Numbered from the stretch's first letter, positions 38,160 through 50,216 are shown. The stretch is DNA of 64,000 nt from Dasyornis broadbenti (GCA_013397935.1 VZRN01005007.1:700321-764320); one strand, 5' to 3'. Translations and numbers: made by a program. The notes: a model not told the origin generated them from the letters alone.

Positions 38160-41100
38160 GGCCACTCAGCTGAGTTCTCAGAGCATTTCCTGGCTTCCCC
38201 AGAAAGATCAAAAAGAACAAAATGATTCCAGCATAGCGAAGTCCTGGCTACGACTGGACAGACAACAGGCCTGTGGTCTGCATGGATTTGGGAGGCGGGG
38301 AAGGCGGAAAGGAATATGGATCTCCAGCCACCAGAGTGGGGCTGGAATGCTCTGGCTGGGGGCACCTGGAGGACACTGAGCAGAGGAAAATTTAACGGGA
38401 GCCCTGGGTCACCTCTCCAGCAGGTCGGCTCCTCCAGGCAGGAGCAGCATCGCTGGAGGGATGTGAGAACAGCCTTGGACAGAGCCCAAGGACAGAGCCT
38501 TTCCAGACCCCTGATCCAGCATCAGAGCATGAGCTAAATACCGCTCGGAGCAGGGACGCTTTCAGGAATGTGCTCCTGCACTGGGAATTGATGCTGGCAG
38601 CTCTCGGGAGCGAGGTGCTCGTTATCCAGAGCAGGCACCCGGACCAGGCAGGAGAGCACAGACCATCCCGCTTTTCCATCCTAACCCCCTCGGATGCTCT
38701 GGCTCATCTGGAGCTGCTGTTTTGTTCATCACTGCTGTTCCAGCGCGTTCCCAGAGCTCAGCCCGCGCTAATTACAGCCGGAGAGGCAGGGATGGGAGTG
38801 CGGAGCGGCTGCCTGGATGCTGGGAGTCAGGGAATGCTCCCTGCCAAGGCTCCACATGTGCTTTTGTACTCACTCATTGTTTAGCTGCATTGGTTTTTCC
38901 CAAGGAGTTGAGCAGATGGATGGGAGCACTCCCTGGATGAGCCCACGAGCACACAGAGCCCTAAAAAATCCACTCGGGATGGGAGCTCTTGGGAGAAGCT
39001 GAGGAGGGAGGGTCTTGCTCTGCCAGCAAGGAATGGGGAGAGAACTGGGATTCAGATCAGCCAAGTGGGACACAGGTGGTATCTGCCTGATACAAGCCAC
39101 AAAGTCCAGGAAAACCTAAGGCATGTCCTAGATGGAATTAATCCCAATGCCTGTGGAGAGAAGATACAGCAGTGTCCTGAGAATTCACTTCACACAGGAC
39201 TTTCTTGTGCTCCCAAGTAATGTCATCAGCAAGGCACAGGATGGGCTTCAGCACCTCCAGAGTTTCTGGATGTGGCTCATCACAGCCTCAGTCTCCCCCT
39301 TCCTGGTGCCCTCCTCCTGCAGGAGCATCCCAGGATTCCCTGAGCTCCCGGAATGCCTATCTCCTCCAGGTGCAGGCATGCCTGAGTCACCTTGGCAGCC
39401 CCTGACCTCAGCCCATGCCCACAGGAAGCTTGGCCTCCCCTCTGGCGTCCCTACACGGTTCTGTGAGGGATCCTGGGGTCCCCTCCTCCTGGGAGGGGAC
39501 ATTCCAGGTCACAGGGCTCTTATCTCTGTGCCCGTGGTGGGCGGGAAGAGCTTGTGGCACCAGCTCCCCCAGACGCAGGTGAAGTGAGGAAGAAGAGGCC
39601 CATGACACCCTGGGAGCCCTGGAAAACATCACCTGGAGGGGTTTTTTGGGTACCTCCAATCGTGTGGTGCTGGTGGTGCCACAAGTGCTCAGGAACAGGG
39701 AACGGGAGCGGCAAGAGATGAAGAAATCGGCACTCAGGGTGGCTGGAGCAGAGCAGCCACCTCAGAGGGGATCAATGCCTACTTTAAACCAGGAAATTCC
39801 TGCCTCACAAACCTCTCCTCACATCAGGTGGGCACCAGGATGATGGGACGGTTCCAGAGGTTCATGGGGAGTAGCTGGATACAGGCAGCACGCCCAGGTC
39901 ATGTGTGTGAGAGCTCTGGAAAACTCTTTAATGGGCTGGAATGCAAAGCCCCATTTTCCTGGGAATGAGGAGATATCAACACTCCCTTATCACTGCGGTG
40001 GCTGCAGGAGCACGGGCACCTCATCATGTGCAGCTCTCCAGGGAGGGAACAGCCCGTCCTCCCACATTCCATGGCAGTGGAGCCGGCTCCCATCATCCTA
40101 CGTGGATTAAACAGGTGGAGAGGGGAGCCAAGGAGCAGATACGGCATCAAGCTCGGGGAGGGGCGGCTACAAGCGGGTGTGTGGAATAAAATCCCACTGC
40201 CCCTGGTTTTCTGCCCTGCCCATCCCATCCCTGGTTTCTCTGGGAAAAGTCTTCAGCCCACCCAGGGAGCAGAAGCAGCTCAGGGGCAGCTGGAGGGTTC
40301 CCATCCAAGCTGGAGGATTTGCTGACAGTAGGTAGGAACCGAGCTGCTGGTTTTTCCAAGCTGCTCAGAAAAAACTCGCTCTGGCTCAGGCCTGGCTCTG
40401 CAGCTCAGCTCAGCTGACCCAGGCTGGGAGCCTTGGCTTTGCTCTCCTTTGGGAGGACACATCCAAAAGCCAATCCCTGTTCCCACCTCAGACAGGGAGG
40501 TGTGGGGAGAGCAGTCTTCTGCTCCAGGCAGAGCCAGGAAGCCCAGGAATCTCAGGGGAAGGGAGTTCTTTCAAAGTCATCCAGACTGATCTCCAGTGAT
40601 CTGTGCAATGCGCTGGGATGAGCTGCCTGGGCTCTCCCCTCTTTCTCTCGGAGCCAAGCTGCGTGTCCCGGAAAAAACAGCTCTGCAAATGATCCCAAAT
40701 GCCCCAGTACATCCCAGCTCCAAACCCTTCCTGCTTCTCCTGCTTGGTCACTCTCTGCACAGATTATCCCACATGAACTCAGCATCCAAACTCCAAACTC
40801 CACCACATGGGACTGCTGGAACTTGACAGGATCATTTGGGTTGCTTAGCTCTGTATTCCCAAGAAAAGGATGTGAATTTTCCTTCAGAAAGGCTGGATTC
40901 AGTGGGAGAACCCCACGGGGCGTCAAAGGAGCTCAAGGAGCCCTGGGCATGACCTGTTTGCCCACAAGGGTGGATCTGATTCATTCCCAGAGGTGTCCTG
41001 GTGCCCAGGGAGCCTCCCCGGAGGGCACAACTCACCTGCAACACATCCCCAGTCATCCAGGAAAAGACACGGACAAGCTGGAATGAAAGTAGTTTTGGAA

Positions 41101-43510
41101 AAACGCCTTGGAAAAGTGTGGGGAAAGGCAAAATGCTTGGGAACGGGCTGAATGAACCAGCGCTCCTCGTGCCCCAGGGGGGATGGAAGAACAGGACCTG
41201 GTGAGCTGCTCCAGCTGCAATTCCTCCCTGCGAATGAAAAAACCAGGAGAAGGCAAATGCCCAGGAATGCGGGATGCAGCCCCAGAGCTCTTTGCAAACA
41301 GGATGCTTTTAAAGCCTCGCAGGAGGCTGTGCTGGGGCTTTAATCCCCGGCAGTTCATTTGTACCTCCTAACGTTTTACTGCTGCCCCATTACCTCAGGG
41401 CCGAGCGGGGCTGCAGCGGCGCTGGGAGAAACTCAGGAAGTTGGGAATTTCGGGGGGACAGAGTGCATGGGTTCTGTAGATCCTTTCTGTCACCAGCTCA
41501 GCTCTGGGGAGAGCACTCAGGGGCTTGAATGCTTCTCCAAACTCGTGCAACCCCTCAAGCCAAGAAAATTGGGTGCAAATGTGGAGCAGGAGCTCGTTGG
41601 AGGTCTCATCTCATTCCTGCTTTCAACAAGGCAAAAAACCCCAACAGATGACCTGAAAATGGTCAAAAAAAAAGGTAAAATAGGTTCTCCTCGGCTGCCC
41701 AAAGGTTTGGGTTTTGCAGCTGAGTGTCTGGGGGCTCAGAAAGGCTCACCTCACCTGCAGCCCTTTCCCATGGCCAGATTTCCAGCCTCTACTCCAGCGA
41801 TCCTGCACAATAACGGAGCCGGAGTCACACTCAGCCAAACCTCAGCCTCTGTCAAGGAGTAATGAGCGGTTTAAATGTCATTAGGAAAGGAATTCCCCTG
41901 GGAAGTGTGTCGGGACTCTCACATGAGCCCCACTCATGGCTCATTGACCCCGATGGGGTGAAGGACATCCCTGCTGAGGGCACAGCGCACTGGGAGGAGG
42001 AGGGAAACTCCCTTGGAAATGCAAATTTTTGTCTTTTGTTGGAGTAATTGGTGCGATCAGAACGGGTGGAGTGTGAAGAGCAGCAGGGCAGGAGGATCAG
42101 CAGTAGTTATTCCAAGAAAACCTTTGGGATGCCTCACGTCCCAGAGGGGATGACGAGCCCTCATCCCACTGGAGGACACAGGCAGGATATCCTTCCTAAA
42201 AGGGCTCAAATTCAAATTAGTGGGAATTTCCAGGATGTTTATTAATTTCCCCAAATGCATCAGGCTCTGCTTATTGCCATTCCTGTGCCTCCCGGGTGAG
42301 GATCGGCACGGAGGTACCAGCCTGGAGAGAGGACACCCGGGCTGCTCAGAAAGTGGGGATGGGCTTGGGACACGGAAATAAACACTGGTTTACAGAAAAG
42401 AGGGTGTGAGGAGGATGCATAGGAAAAATCAGAGAGAATGGAGAAGGAAAGAGGGATGGGATAAAGTTGGGAATGGAAGGACAGAGGGGAGGAAACAACC
42501 AGAGGCAGAAGTGAAGAGAAAACGAGGGCCAGGCTGAGCCTGTGGCAGGGAGCAGCTCCCCCCAGCCCTGCTCAGCCATTCCTTCCCCCTTGCCGAGAAG
42601 CTGGAATGCCTTTTCCCACCAGCACCATTTTGTTCTGCCCTGGTTTTCCCTCTCCTGCTTTGTTCTTTCCCCTTCCAAGCTCTTGCTGGGGGGAAGTGTT
42701 AATTCTTTCCAGGTGCTCGAGTCTCGCCATCCTGCCGTTCCCTGCTCTCCTGCTCCCTGTTCTCCAGGCAGGCTCTGCTCCATCTCCCCCGGGGCAGCAC
42801 CCTGGGAGCCCTGAAACTGACGGCTCTTCCCAATCCTGAAAAATCAGACCTGAGGCTGCAGCCTCGGCTTTGCTGCCATTCCTTTCCCATGGATGGTCCG
42901 TGTTCAGAGCTGAGGCGACACCAGCCACCAGTGGTGACACACAGACTCCCTTCCCACCATCCCAAAGTGCCCAGGAAATCCCGGTGGGATAAGGGACAGG
43001 TTGGGGAAAGCCATCTGACCCTCCAGGGCCTCCTACCCTGAGCCCATTGGGAAGAGAATCCCAATAAAAGAGCACTTAACCAGCTCTGAGTCAGGCAGGA
43101 GCTGCCAGCACCTTGGAGCTGAATGTGTTGGAAATTCCTCGGCCTCCTGCCTTGCTCCTGCAAACTGCCAGGATCCAAAGGTGAAATCCCTGCAGCTGCT
43201 TACGCCGTGGCTGCGGCTCCATGCAGACATTCCGGGTTCTCGGCACATAAAACAGCTCCGTGTTCCAGGGCAGCAGTGCCATGGCAGGGACACTTTACGA
43301 TGTGTGATCCCAGCTCCAGGTCTGGGATGGGGGAGAGGGAGCAGAGGCTCCTTCCAAAGCAGGTGAGTCCTTGGCTTTATTCCTCTCTCTAACAGACAGG
43401 CACAGTCCAAAGGAAAGGATGGCTCCCAGCTTGTCCTGCAATCCCAGAAGGAAAATTAATCTGGGGTCAAGTGCAGTGCGGGAGAGAAGTCCCAGTGAAT
43501 TTGGCTACCA
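38160..43510. other. long unassigned stretch, no gene supported
   Basis: About 5.3 kb of unique sequence without recognisable interspersed repeats, RNA genes or protein similarity. Frames up to 167-170 codons are open on both strands. A purine-rich tract lies at 42390-42530. Minor AT patches lie at 41355-41400 and 42220-42260. The absence of CR1 copies over this length is itself notable. Confidence 0.4.
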
Positions 43511-43513
43511 GGA

Positions 43514-43586
43514 CCATCCCATCCCATCCCATCCCATCCCATCCCATCCCATCCCATCCCATCCCATCCCATCCCATCCCATCCCA
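43514..43586. repeat. (CATCC)n microsatellite, about 14 units
   Basis: Uninterrupted CATCC pentamers. Unlike the run at 8.9 kb, I see no clear CR1 sequence on its flanks, so it is either independent or the host element has decayed. Confidence 0.97.
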
Positions 43587-43589
43587 ATC

Positions 43590-44280
43590 CTGGCCCATGG
43601 TCACCCCCAAAGCACCACTGATCCCAGCCTGAGCCACCCGCTCCCCCTCTGAGGGCCCATTCCCAGCAAAAACGGGATCACAGGAAACATCTCCTCAGCC
43701 TGGGGAGGGAAGAGCTGGCAGGAAGGGCAGCTCCATGGCTGCTCCAACTTTCCCAGGCTGGAAAAGCCACCAGCTCCAAGGGAAGTGCCAGCAGGAGATT
43801 TCCCTGGGACATGAGCAGATCCATCTCCCACACACCGGAACTCCCAGGGCCATTGTGGTTTTCCATGACGTGGGGGTTTCACTGGGTTTTGAATCCTGAC
43901 CTCACTTTGAGAACATGTGCGAAGGTCCAGCCATGGCTGGAATTCTGCATCCAGGAATTCCGCAGCTTGTGCCTCCCAGGCCAGCTCTGGCACAGCCCCT
44001 CCCCTGCCCCAGGCTCCTGGCAGCCCCCTCAGCCCCTGTGTGACCGTGGCTGGTGCCATTTATTAATTCAGTAATTAATTTATAGCAGCAGCACCTGCAG
44101 GGGAGCTCCCAGGCAGGTCAGCCCACCCAGCTCCTGCTGACCCAGGACATGGAGCTTTCGGGGGCTTTTCCCTCTGGAAATGCTTTCCCATCCCTCCCAT
44201 GATGAATGACATGGAAGAGACAGGGGAACAAGAGAGGGAGACGGGAACTGCCCCTGGCCCAGAGGGTATATCATGACCAG
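43590..44280. other. unassigned DNA
   Basis: Unique sequence with TTTATTAATTCAGTAATTAA near 44059-44080, a small AT-rich homeodomain-motif patch. No gene was recognised. Confidence 0.35.
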
Positions 44281-44284
44281 ATCT

Positions 44285-44350
44285 GGTGGTAAATATTGGG
44301 ATATAGAGGAATATATATCCTATATATAGGAATATATCTATAAAAATATC
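44285..44350. promoter_or_regulatory. AT-rich palindrome with perfect MEF2 consensus
   Basis: CCTATATATAGG (44319-44330) is a 12-bp palindrome. Its core CTATATATAG (44320-44329) fits YTAWWWWTAR on both strands. GGAATATATA and GGAATATATC flank it 21 bases apart as direct repeats. The CC(A/T)8GG arrangement is two bases too long for a canonical SRF CArG box. It may be a MEF2 site, a TATA-like element or a DNA-unwinding patch. Confidence 0.4.
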
Positions 44351-44359
44351 TCAGAGTGA

Positions 44360-45085
44360 GGGCCTGGCTACCCCTGCTCCTCTTGCCCAGAGTTATTCCA
44401 CCAGCTGCTCCCTCCCATTTCCCAGGGCTTCCAAACAGGAGGTGAAGATAAGAGCCATGAGAAGGAGAAACCCCCAGGACAATCCCGAGGAAATCGGGTT
44501 CCTGGAAGCAGCGAGCTAGGCTTCCTTCCCAAGTCTGTTTTCCATTTCCTCCCCCTCCCCTGAAATTCTCGTGGATAATTTTTTCTCCCCATGTTCAGTG
44601 CCCAATCTCTAATTGGGAACGCAGCTCTGGAGCCCATGGAGGTGTTATTTTCGGCACAGGGAATGGAGATATCTCCCAGCAGCTGTCAATCCCGCTGACC
44701 TGAGCTTCTGTGCAGCCGGCTTTTTTTTCCCCTCTTTCTTTTCCGATGTTTTTTCCCACTCCCTTTTTTCCTGCAGCCAAGTTACTGTTTCACTGCTCTC
44801 CGCTGGGACTCTGACAAGCGCCGAGCAGCTCGCAGATGACACAGAATAATTGAGATGTCCTTCTGCTGACCTTCAGTGCCTGCCAGCGCTCGCGTCCCTG
44901 CTGGGGACGCGGTGACAGCCAAGTGGCACCGTGTGCTCCGTGCCCACACTGAGGAGGGACACCCCCTTCCTGGGGCTGGACGGAAAAGGGGGAAAATACC
45001 CCCCAGGAATGTGGCAGGAAGGCAGGGAATGCAACCCCAGCAGGAAGAAGAGCACCGCGGGCAGCCCCAGAGACAGGCAGATGTG
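44360..45085. other. unassigned DNA
   Basis: Unique sequence. CCGGCTTTTTTTTCCCC near 44720 is a T-run. No gene was recognised. Confidence 0.35.
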
Positions 45086-45088
45086 TGG

Positions 45089-45465
45089 CCACACGTGTGT
45101 CCCCATCCACCTGTCACATGTGTGTCCATATCACCTGTCACACACGTGTCCCCATCCACCTGTCACATGTGTGTCCATATCACCTGTCACACACGTGTCC
45201 CCATCCTCCTGTCACATGCATGTCCCCAGTCACCCACCACATGTATGTCCTCACCCACCTGTCACATGCATGTCCCCAGCCACCTGTCACACACATGTTC
45301 ACATCTATCTGTCACACATGTCCCCATCCAGCTGTCACACATGTCACATACATGTCCTCACCCACCTGTCACACACGTGCCCATATCCACCTGTCACACG
45401 TCTGTCCATATCCCCCTGTCACATGTGTGTCCCCCCCCACCTGTCACACGCGTGTCCCCATGTCC
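45089..45465. repeat. 24-25-bp minisatellite, about 15 copies
   Basis: Units alternate between CACCTGTCACACACGTGTCC+CCATC (25 bp) and CACCTGTCACATGTGTGTCC+ATAT (24 bp) on the left and diverge to the right. Nearly every unit contains CACCTG (E-box) and CACGTG or CATGTG. Forward frames read cysteine/histidine-rich repeats (VCPHPPVTHVS type). These are artefacts and not zinc fingers. Confidence 0.95.
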
Positions 45466-45581
45466 CGGGCTCTGCCTGCCATGAGCACAGCCAAGGAGAC
45501 CCCCAAGACTTCCCGTGGGAAGCAGCACAAAGACCCCGTTAGTGCAGGTGCTGGAAGGGGATGGAGGCAGAGGAGCAGGGG

Positions 45582-45880
45582 ATCATAGAATCACGGAATG
45601 TCCTGAGCTGGGAGGGACCTGCAGCATCATCCTGTCCAGATCCTGCATGGACACCCCAACAATCCCACCCTTGCATTCCTGGGAGCGCTGTCCAAACACT
45701 CCTGGAGCTCTGGCAGCCTTGGGGCCGTGCCCATTCCCTGGCGAGCCTGGGCAATGCCCGACACTCTCTGGGGGAAGAACCTTGTCCTGATCTCCACCTG
45801 AATCTCCCTGACACAGCTGCAACCATTCCCTGGGTCCTGTCCCTGTCACAGAGGGCCGAGATTGGTGCTGCCCCTCTCCT
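45582..45880 (-). mobile_element. CR1 LINE 3' fragment, 'CCCCAACAATCCCACC' type
   Basis: On the plus strand: ATCATAGAATCACGGAATG, CCTGAGCTGGGAGGGACC, CATGGACACCCCAACAATCC, GGAGCGCTGTCCAAACACTC, CTGGAGCTCTGGCAGCCTTG, CTCTGGGGGAAGAACCTTGT. This is the minus-strand version of the copies at 55.2 and 58.3 kb. All three share the same subfamily-type tail. Confidence 0.92.
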
Positions 45881-45884
45881 TCAG

Positions 45885-47880
45885 GAATGCTCCAAGGATG
45901 TTTCAGGAGGAGGATGGAGGGTTCCCAGTTGGTGGGAGTCAGACTCTGCTTCCAGATTGTGCCTCACCTGGATTTCTGAGGGTGGAGACTGCTGGGATGG
46001 GAACAGGCAGCCCCTGTGCCACGCTGGGAAGATCCTGGTGCCTCCTTCCCAGGGCAGGCCCCACTCCTGGTGTTAAAAACCAAACCAAAGATGGAGGAAT
46101 TCTTTTTCCACATCCACTGTATTTGGATGGGAATCTCCCAGAAATTTGTCAGTCTGATATTTCCCTCAGTTCCACAAGGCTGCAGAAGATGAATCCAAGT
46201 GCAGGCCCAACCCTGGCCCGGGAGCTTCTCCAGAGGAAGGAAGAGGAGACAGAGGCTGGTTTAGATTATGGAAACATTGAAAGGAGCTGGCGCTGTAAGC
46301 AAAGAGGGTTGGTGGTTGTTGTTATCACTGCGCCCAGAGATAAGCCAGCAGTGGGGACAGGCCTTCCAAACAAACACAGGGAGAGCCAGAGTCTCTCCTG
46401 GAGCAGTTTATGGTGGGAATAAACACAGTGGGCAAGGGCAGGAGGCAGGGAGATAAGGCTGGATTGGGAGCAGGGAGCGGTGGTGGGGCAGCTCCTCCAC
46501 ATCCCCACCATGGAGCCAGGGATGGGCTCCCCACCACGGGCTTTTTCCTGGGATCCTGCAGCCAAGAGGGAAAAAGGAGGAAGGGCTCATGCCCATGAGC
46601 CCAAGCTCAGACCTGAGGACAACTGGGGCTGCCTCTTTAAATCACCACTCAAACCCCGGCAGATTTCTCAGTGTCAGTTCAAAACAAAAACAAATCCATT
46701 GCAGAAAATACTATGATGAAAGGTTTTGACTTTTCCAGCTTTTTTTTTCCCTTAATTTTTTTTCCAGTCTCCCCTATTCATCCGATTTGGCACTAGGTCC
46801 CTGCTTGTTGTGCTTGTCCCCACAGCAATTTGTGGGAAATAACCCATTGTCCCCCCTTGCTCCCCAGCCTGGCCATGCCAATTTTCATTGTGCTGACAAT
46901 TGATTCCAGGTGGCTTTTCCTCCCTTGTTTTCCCCTCAGCATATGAAAATGCCAGTACTAAATAAATCTTGGTGACTGGGATGGAGAAACCACCTCTCAG
47001 AGCTGCTCTGGCCAGCAGAGCCAAGAGCATTCCCAGGAGTGCCAGGGAGCAGGACAGATTGATGGGAACCTTCCGAAATCCATTAGCTCCAAAACAAACT
47101 CTGGGAGATTGACAAGTCCTGCTCGGGACTGGGAACGTCAGACACTGGAAGCTGGAATTGGAGCACAATGGAAAGACAATTCCAGAAATTCCTTCCTGCC
47201 TAATCCTGGGGAGGAGGCATGGGAATCCCCAGCGGGAGCACCCCAAGTTGGGAACAGTCACAAGTCATTTTAAAAGCAGCGTCACTCCATAACTCCCTGA
47301 TCCTAAATGCAGGTGCTGGACCTGTGCTGATCCCAAAAACCTGAGGGACGAGGAACACTTTGACCGAGCAATTGCTGGCTCGGGCTCTGCACGAGCGACT
47401 TTTAATTCCATTTGTGCTCTGGGGCTGGCCCTGAGATATTCCAAGAAATATCTGTAATGGTTTAAAGGCATTACAAGGTGCTGGAAGTTAAAATGGGAAA
47501 TGTCTTAATTTTGGCAGGGGACCTTAGAAATACAAGGAAGGGCTTATGTGGGACTCAAGTGTGGAATGGGAAAGCTGCTGCCTAAAAAACAGCCAAAAAT
47601 GGGCTCAGCAGAGGTGTAATGGAACGGCTTTAACTGGGAAAAGATCGTTTCTTTGTCATTCCAGCGGGAAATGTCAATGCCACCATGGAAATATCAACAG
47701 GAATTTATAGCAAGGAATTATTTGGCAAAATGTATCAATGGATGGTCGATGGTCAGAACAATGGCTGCAAAATGCCATTGGAAAAAGGGATGGGAGGGGC
47801 ACCTGCATGGTGGGAAACTCTGAGATCCAACCTGTTCTCCTTAAATAACGAGGAGAGTAAAGACCCTTCACTTCAGGGAC
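45885..47880. other. unassigned stretch, no gene supported
   Basis: Unique DNA. AT-rich patches lie at 46670-46770 and 47640-47730 (GGAAATATCAACAGGAATTT). The second leads into the CR1 at 47.9 kb. No RNA or protein gene was recognised. Confidence 0.35.
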
Positions 47881-47884
47881 TGAT

Positions 47885-48108
47885 GGGCGTTGGGAAGTGT
47901 GGAATTTCTCCATGGAAAGGGTGGTCAGGCATTGGAAGGGGCTGCCCAGGGAGGTCTGGAGGCCCCATCCCTGGAGGTGTCTGAGGAATGTCTGGACGTG
48001 GCACTGAGTGCTCTGGGCTGGGGACAAGGTGGAGATCAGGCACAGGTTGGACTGAATGACCTTGGGGGGCTTTTCCAACCTCTGGGATTCTGGGATTCTG
48101 GAATTTCA
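47885..48108 (+). mobile_element. CR1 LINE 3' region
   Basis: GGTGGTCAGGCATTGGAAGG, GGCTGCCCAGGGAGGTCTGG, CCCATCCCTGGAGGTGTCTG, GTTGGACTGAATGACCTTGG and TTTTCCAACCTCTGGGATTC with a doubled TCTGGGATTCTGG end identify a plus-strand CR1 of a different subfamily from the 55 and 58 kb copies. Confidence 0.93.
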
Positions 48109-48109
48109 C

Positions 48110-48530
48110 TGCTCTGAGCATCCTGAGTGTCATTCTGTGTGGTTTCTCCTCCTACCCCGCGTCCTGCAGGAAGAGAGGACACAGCCGCAGGGATAGAGGA
48201 ATTCACAGAGAGCCCTAATCCCACTCCTGATGTTCCCAACCCAGTCTGGCCATGCAGCAAGGAATGGTGATTACCCTGAGCTGACATTTATCCGGAATTT
48301 TCTGGCTCACGAGCAGTAAATCAGCCATTGCCAGGAGCATGACCCATCCTGGGAGGAGACCTGGGAGTCTGCTGGGGACTGAGGGAGAAAGGGAAGAAAA
48401 TGGTCAAATTCCACCCTTTTTTGGGAGGGCAATGGCACCAACTGGGACCTGGGGTCACCCCAACACGACTCCAACAGCCCCTCCAGGCTCCCTGGGTCGC
48501 AGGAGGTGGGAGCAGGAATCACCCCCCTCC
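48110..48530. other. unassigned DNA
   Basis: Unique sequence between a CR1 end and the AT-rich island at 48.6 kb. No gene was recognised. Confidence 0.35.
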
Positions 48531-48534
48531 ATGC

Positions 48535-48625
48535 TGAGTCTTTATCAGCACTTAATTAAAACCTGACAAGAAGATTAACACACAGAGGGCAGTTTTTAAT
48601 TAACTTAAAATCGAGTTCCATTTCC
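48535..48625. other. candidate regulatory element with two TTAATTAA palindromes
   Basis: TTAATTAA occurs at 48552-48559 and again at 48596-48603, 44 bases apart (about four helical turns). Between them lie ACCTGACAAGAAGATTAACA and CAGAGGGCAG. A further AT-rich patch follows at 48845-48895 (TTTATTTGTTTGAGTTTAAT). The paired palindromes suggest a homeodomain-factor element. Confidence 0.42.
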
Positions 48626-48899
48626 CGATCGGTCGCAGGGCACAGCCACCTGCAGGTCCCACTGGAAAACCAAAGCAAAATGGGGGAGTGGAAAGGGGAG
48701 AGGAGGGATCCAAACCTCTCCGGAACCTTCTGCTGCTCTGCCCTGTCAGTGCTCACCCCAACTCCTCCAGATTCCTGAGCAGGAATCCATGTGCCAATGG
48801 CCAGTGCCACCTCTGGGCCCATTGGAGCAGCCTAAGGATGATTTCTTTCCAAAACACATTTATTTGTTTGAGTTTAATTTATTTAAGCTCTGTTCTTGA

Positions 48900-50140
48900 G
48901 GAGTCACGAAGCCAAAACCAGTTCTGCCCTTTTTCCAGTGGGAAAAGGCCGGGAGGGTGTCCAGGGGAAGGGTCCTGGATGGCCGGGGCTTGGTGCTGGA
49001 AGCACATGTTGTCCATCCTCCATCCATCCATCCTCCACCATCCATCCCTCCATCCATCCACCTCATGCTGCTGTTCAGGGATGGGGAAGGCTCCCTTCAA
49101 AACCATCCCCGTCCCACTCCTCCCGGATGTTCCAGAGCAAACAGCTGGAGCAGGATGCTTCTCCCTAGCAGAGGCGCATGGAAAGGGGAGAGTCCAGCTC
49201 CGACATAAAACAGGTGAAGGGAAGGCAGGGAGAGAAAAGGCATGGGAATTAGGAATACTGCCCTTCCCTCCTTGCCCCACTGCTTTCACTTGACTGCCTT
49301 GGAATGATGAGCCCCAAATTTGAGAGGTGCGAGGAGCCTGGATCATCCCCTGCCAGAGCTGCGCCTTCAGCTGCCTCAGCTCTGGACGATGACAGGGAAG
49401 GACCAGCTGAAAACACCTCTGAGAGCCCTCCAGCTCCAGGTTCCTGCTGCATGGAGCAGCTTGGGAAGCTCTGGATCACTGGGAATCCATGAACACTCAG
49501 TGCAGGGGAACAGGGACACCCGGGACAGGAAGTGCCCAAAGCACCACCTTGAATCTCCAACCCTCCTGTCAGAAGCAGCCTGCACGGCCCAGCCCAGGGT
49601 TACTGTGAACTTTCTCCTGCCATTGTTTGTGCTGTGCCCCCACGTGCCTCTTCCCACTGATTTCCTGACAACCTTGGGAGGAACAATGCAGTCACCGAGT
49701 ATTTTTTTCTCTGGATATTTACAGCCAAGGAGAGATGAGGAACGCGGGTGCCCTGCTCCAGCTCCAGCTCCCAGCAGACCTCGGAACACTCCCGGTGCCG
49801 TCAGGTTCATCCACCTGGTTCATCCAAGTCTGCTGATTCCGGAGGGAAGAGCCAGGCTTGTTTGGATTTCATCCATTTCTTTGGAGTGTATTCCTTACGA
49901 GGTGAGGACGAGGTAGCTCAGCTGCAGTGGGATAATCTCCTCCATGCTGCAGAGCTCTCCAAAGGCAGGCTCTGCTGGACAATCCTTTTGTCTCCCTGTA
50001 CCTGTATTTTTTGGCTGCCTTTATATTTTGTGATGCTCTGAATTCAGCTGGATGTGATTCAATGACCTGCTGTAGGCCCATTTTCCAGGGAGAGGTTTGC
50101 TTGGGGAAGGAAGAGGAAATGTCCTCCCAGCATCCTTACA
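48900..50140. other. unassigned stretch, no gene supported
   Basis: Unique DNA with a short CCATCCATCC-rich patch at 49015-49055. An AT-rich patch lies at 49700-49725. No repeat family, RNA or gene was recognised. Confidence 0.35.
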
Positions 50141-50149
50141 GACGGGGAG

Positions 50150-50216
50150 AGTTGGACATCAGGAGCTGGACTGGATGATCCGTGTGGGTCCCTTCCAACT
50201 CAGGATATTCTGTGAC
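50150..50216 (+). mobile_element. CR1 LINE 3' terminus
   Basis: GGAGCTGGACTGGATGATCC, GTGTGGGTCCCTTCCAACTC and AGGATATTCTGTGAC are the last bases of a plus-strand CR1 of the 55 and 58 kb type. The boundary on the left is not certain. Confidence 0.85.

Noticed and set aside
35223..45465. CRISPR-like arrays at 35.2 and 45.1 kb
   Set aside because: Units are contiguous minisatellite copies with no unique spacers. The host is a vertebrate.
45089..45542. Cys/His-rich repeats resembling zinc fingers in forward frames
   Set aside because: They are translations of the 24-25-bp minisatellite. Spacing does not fit C2H2 fingers and all frames show similar repeats.
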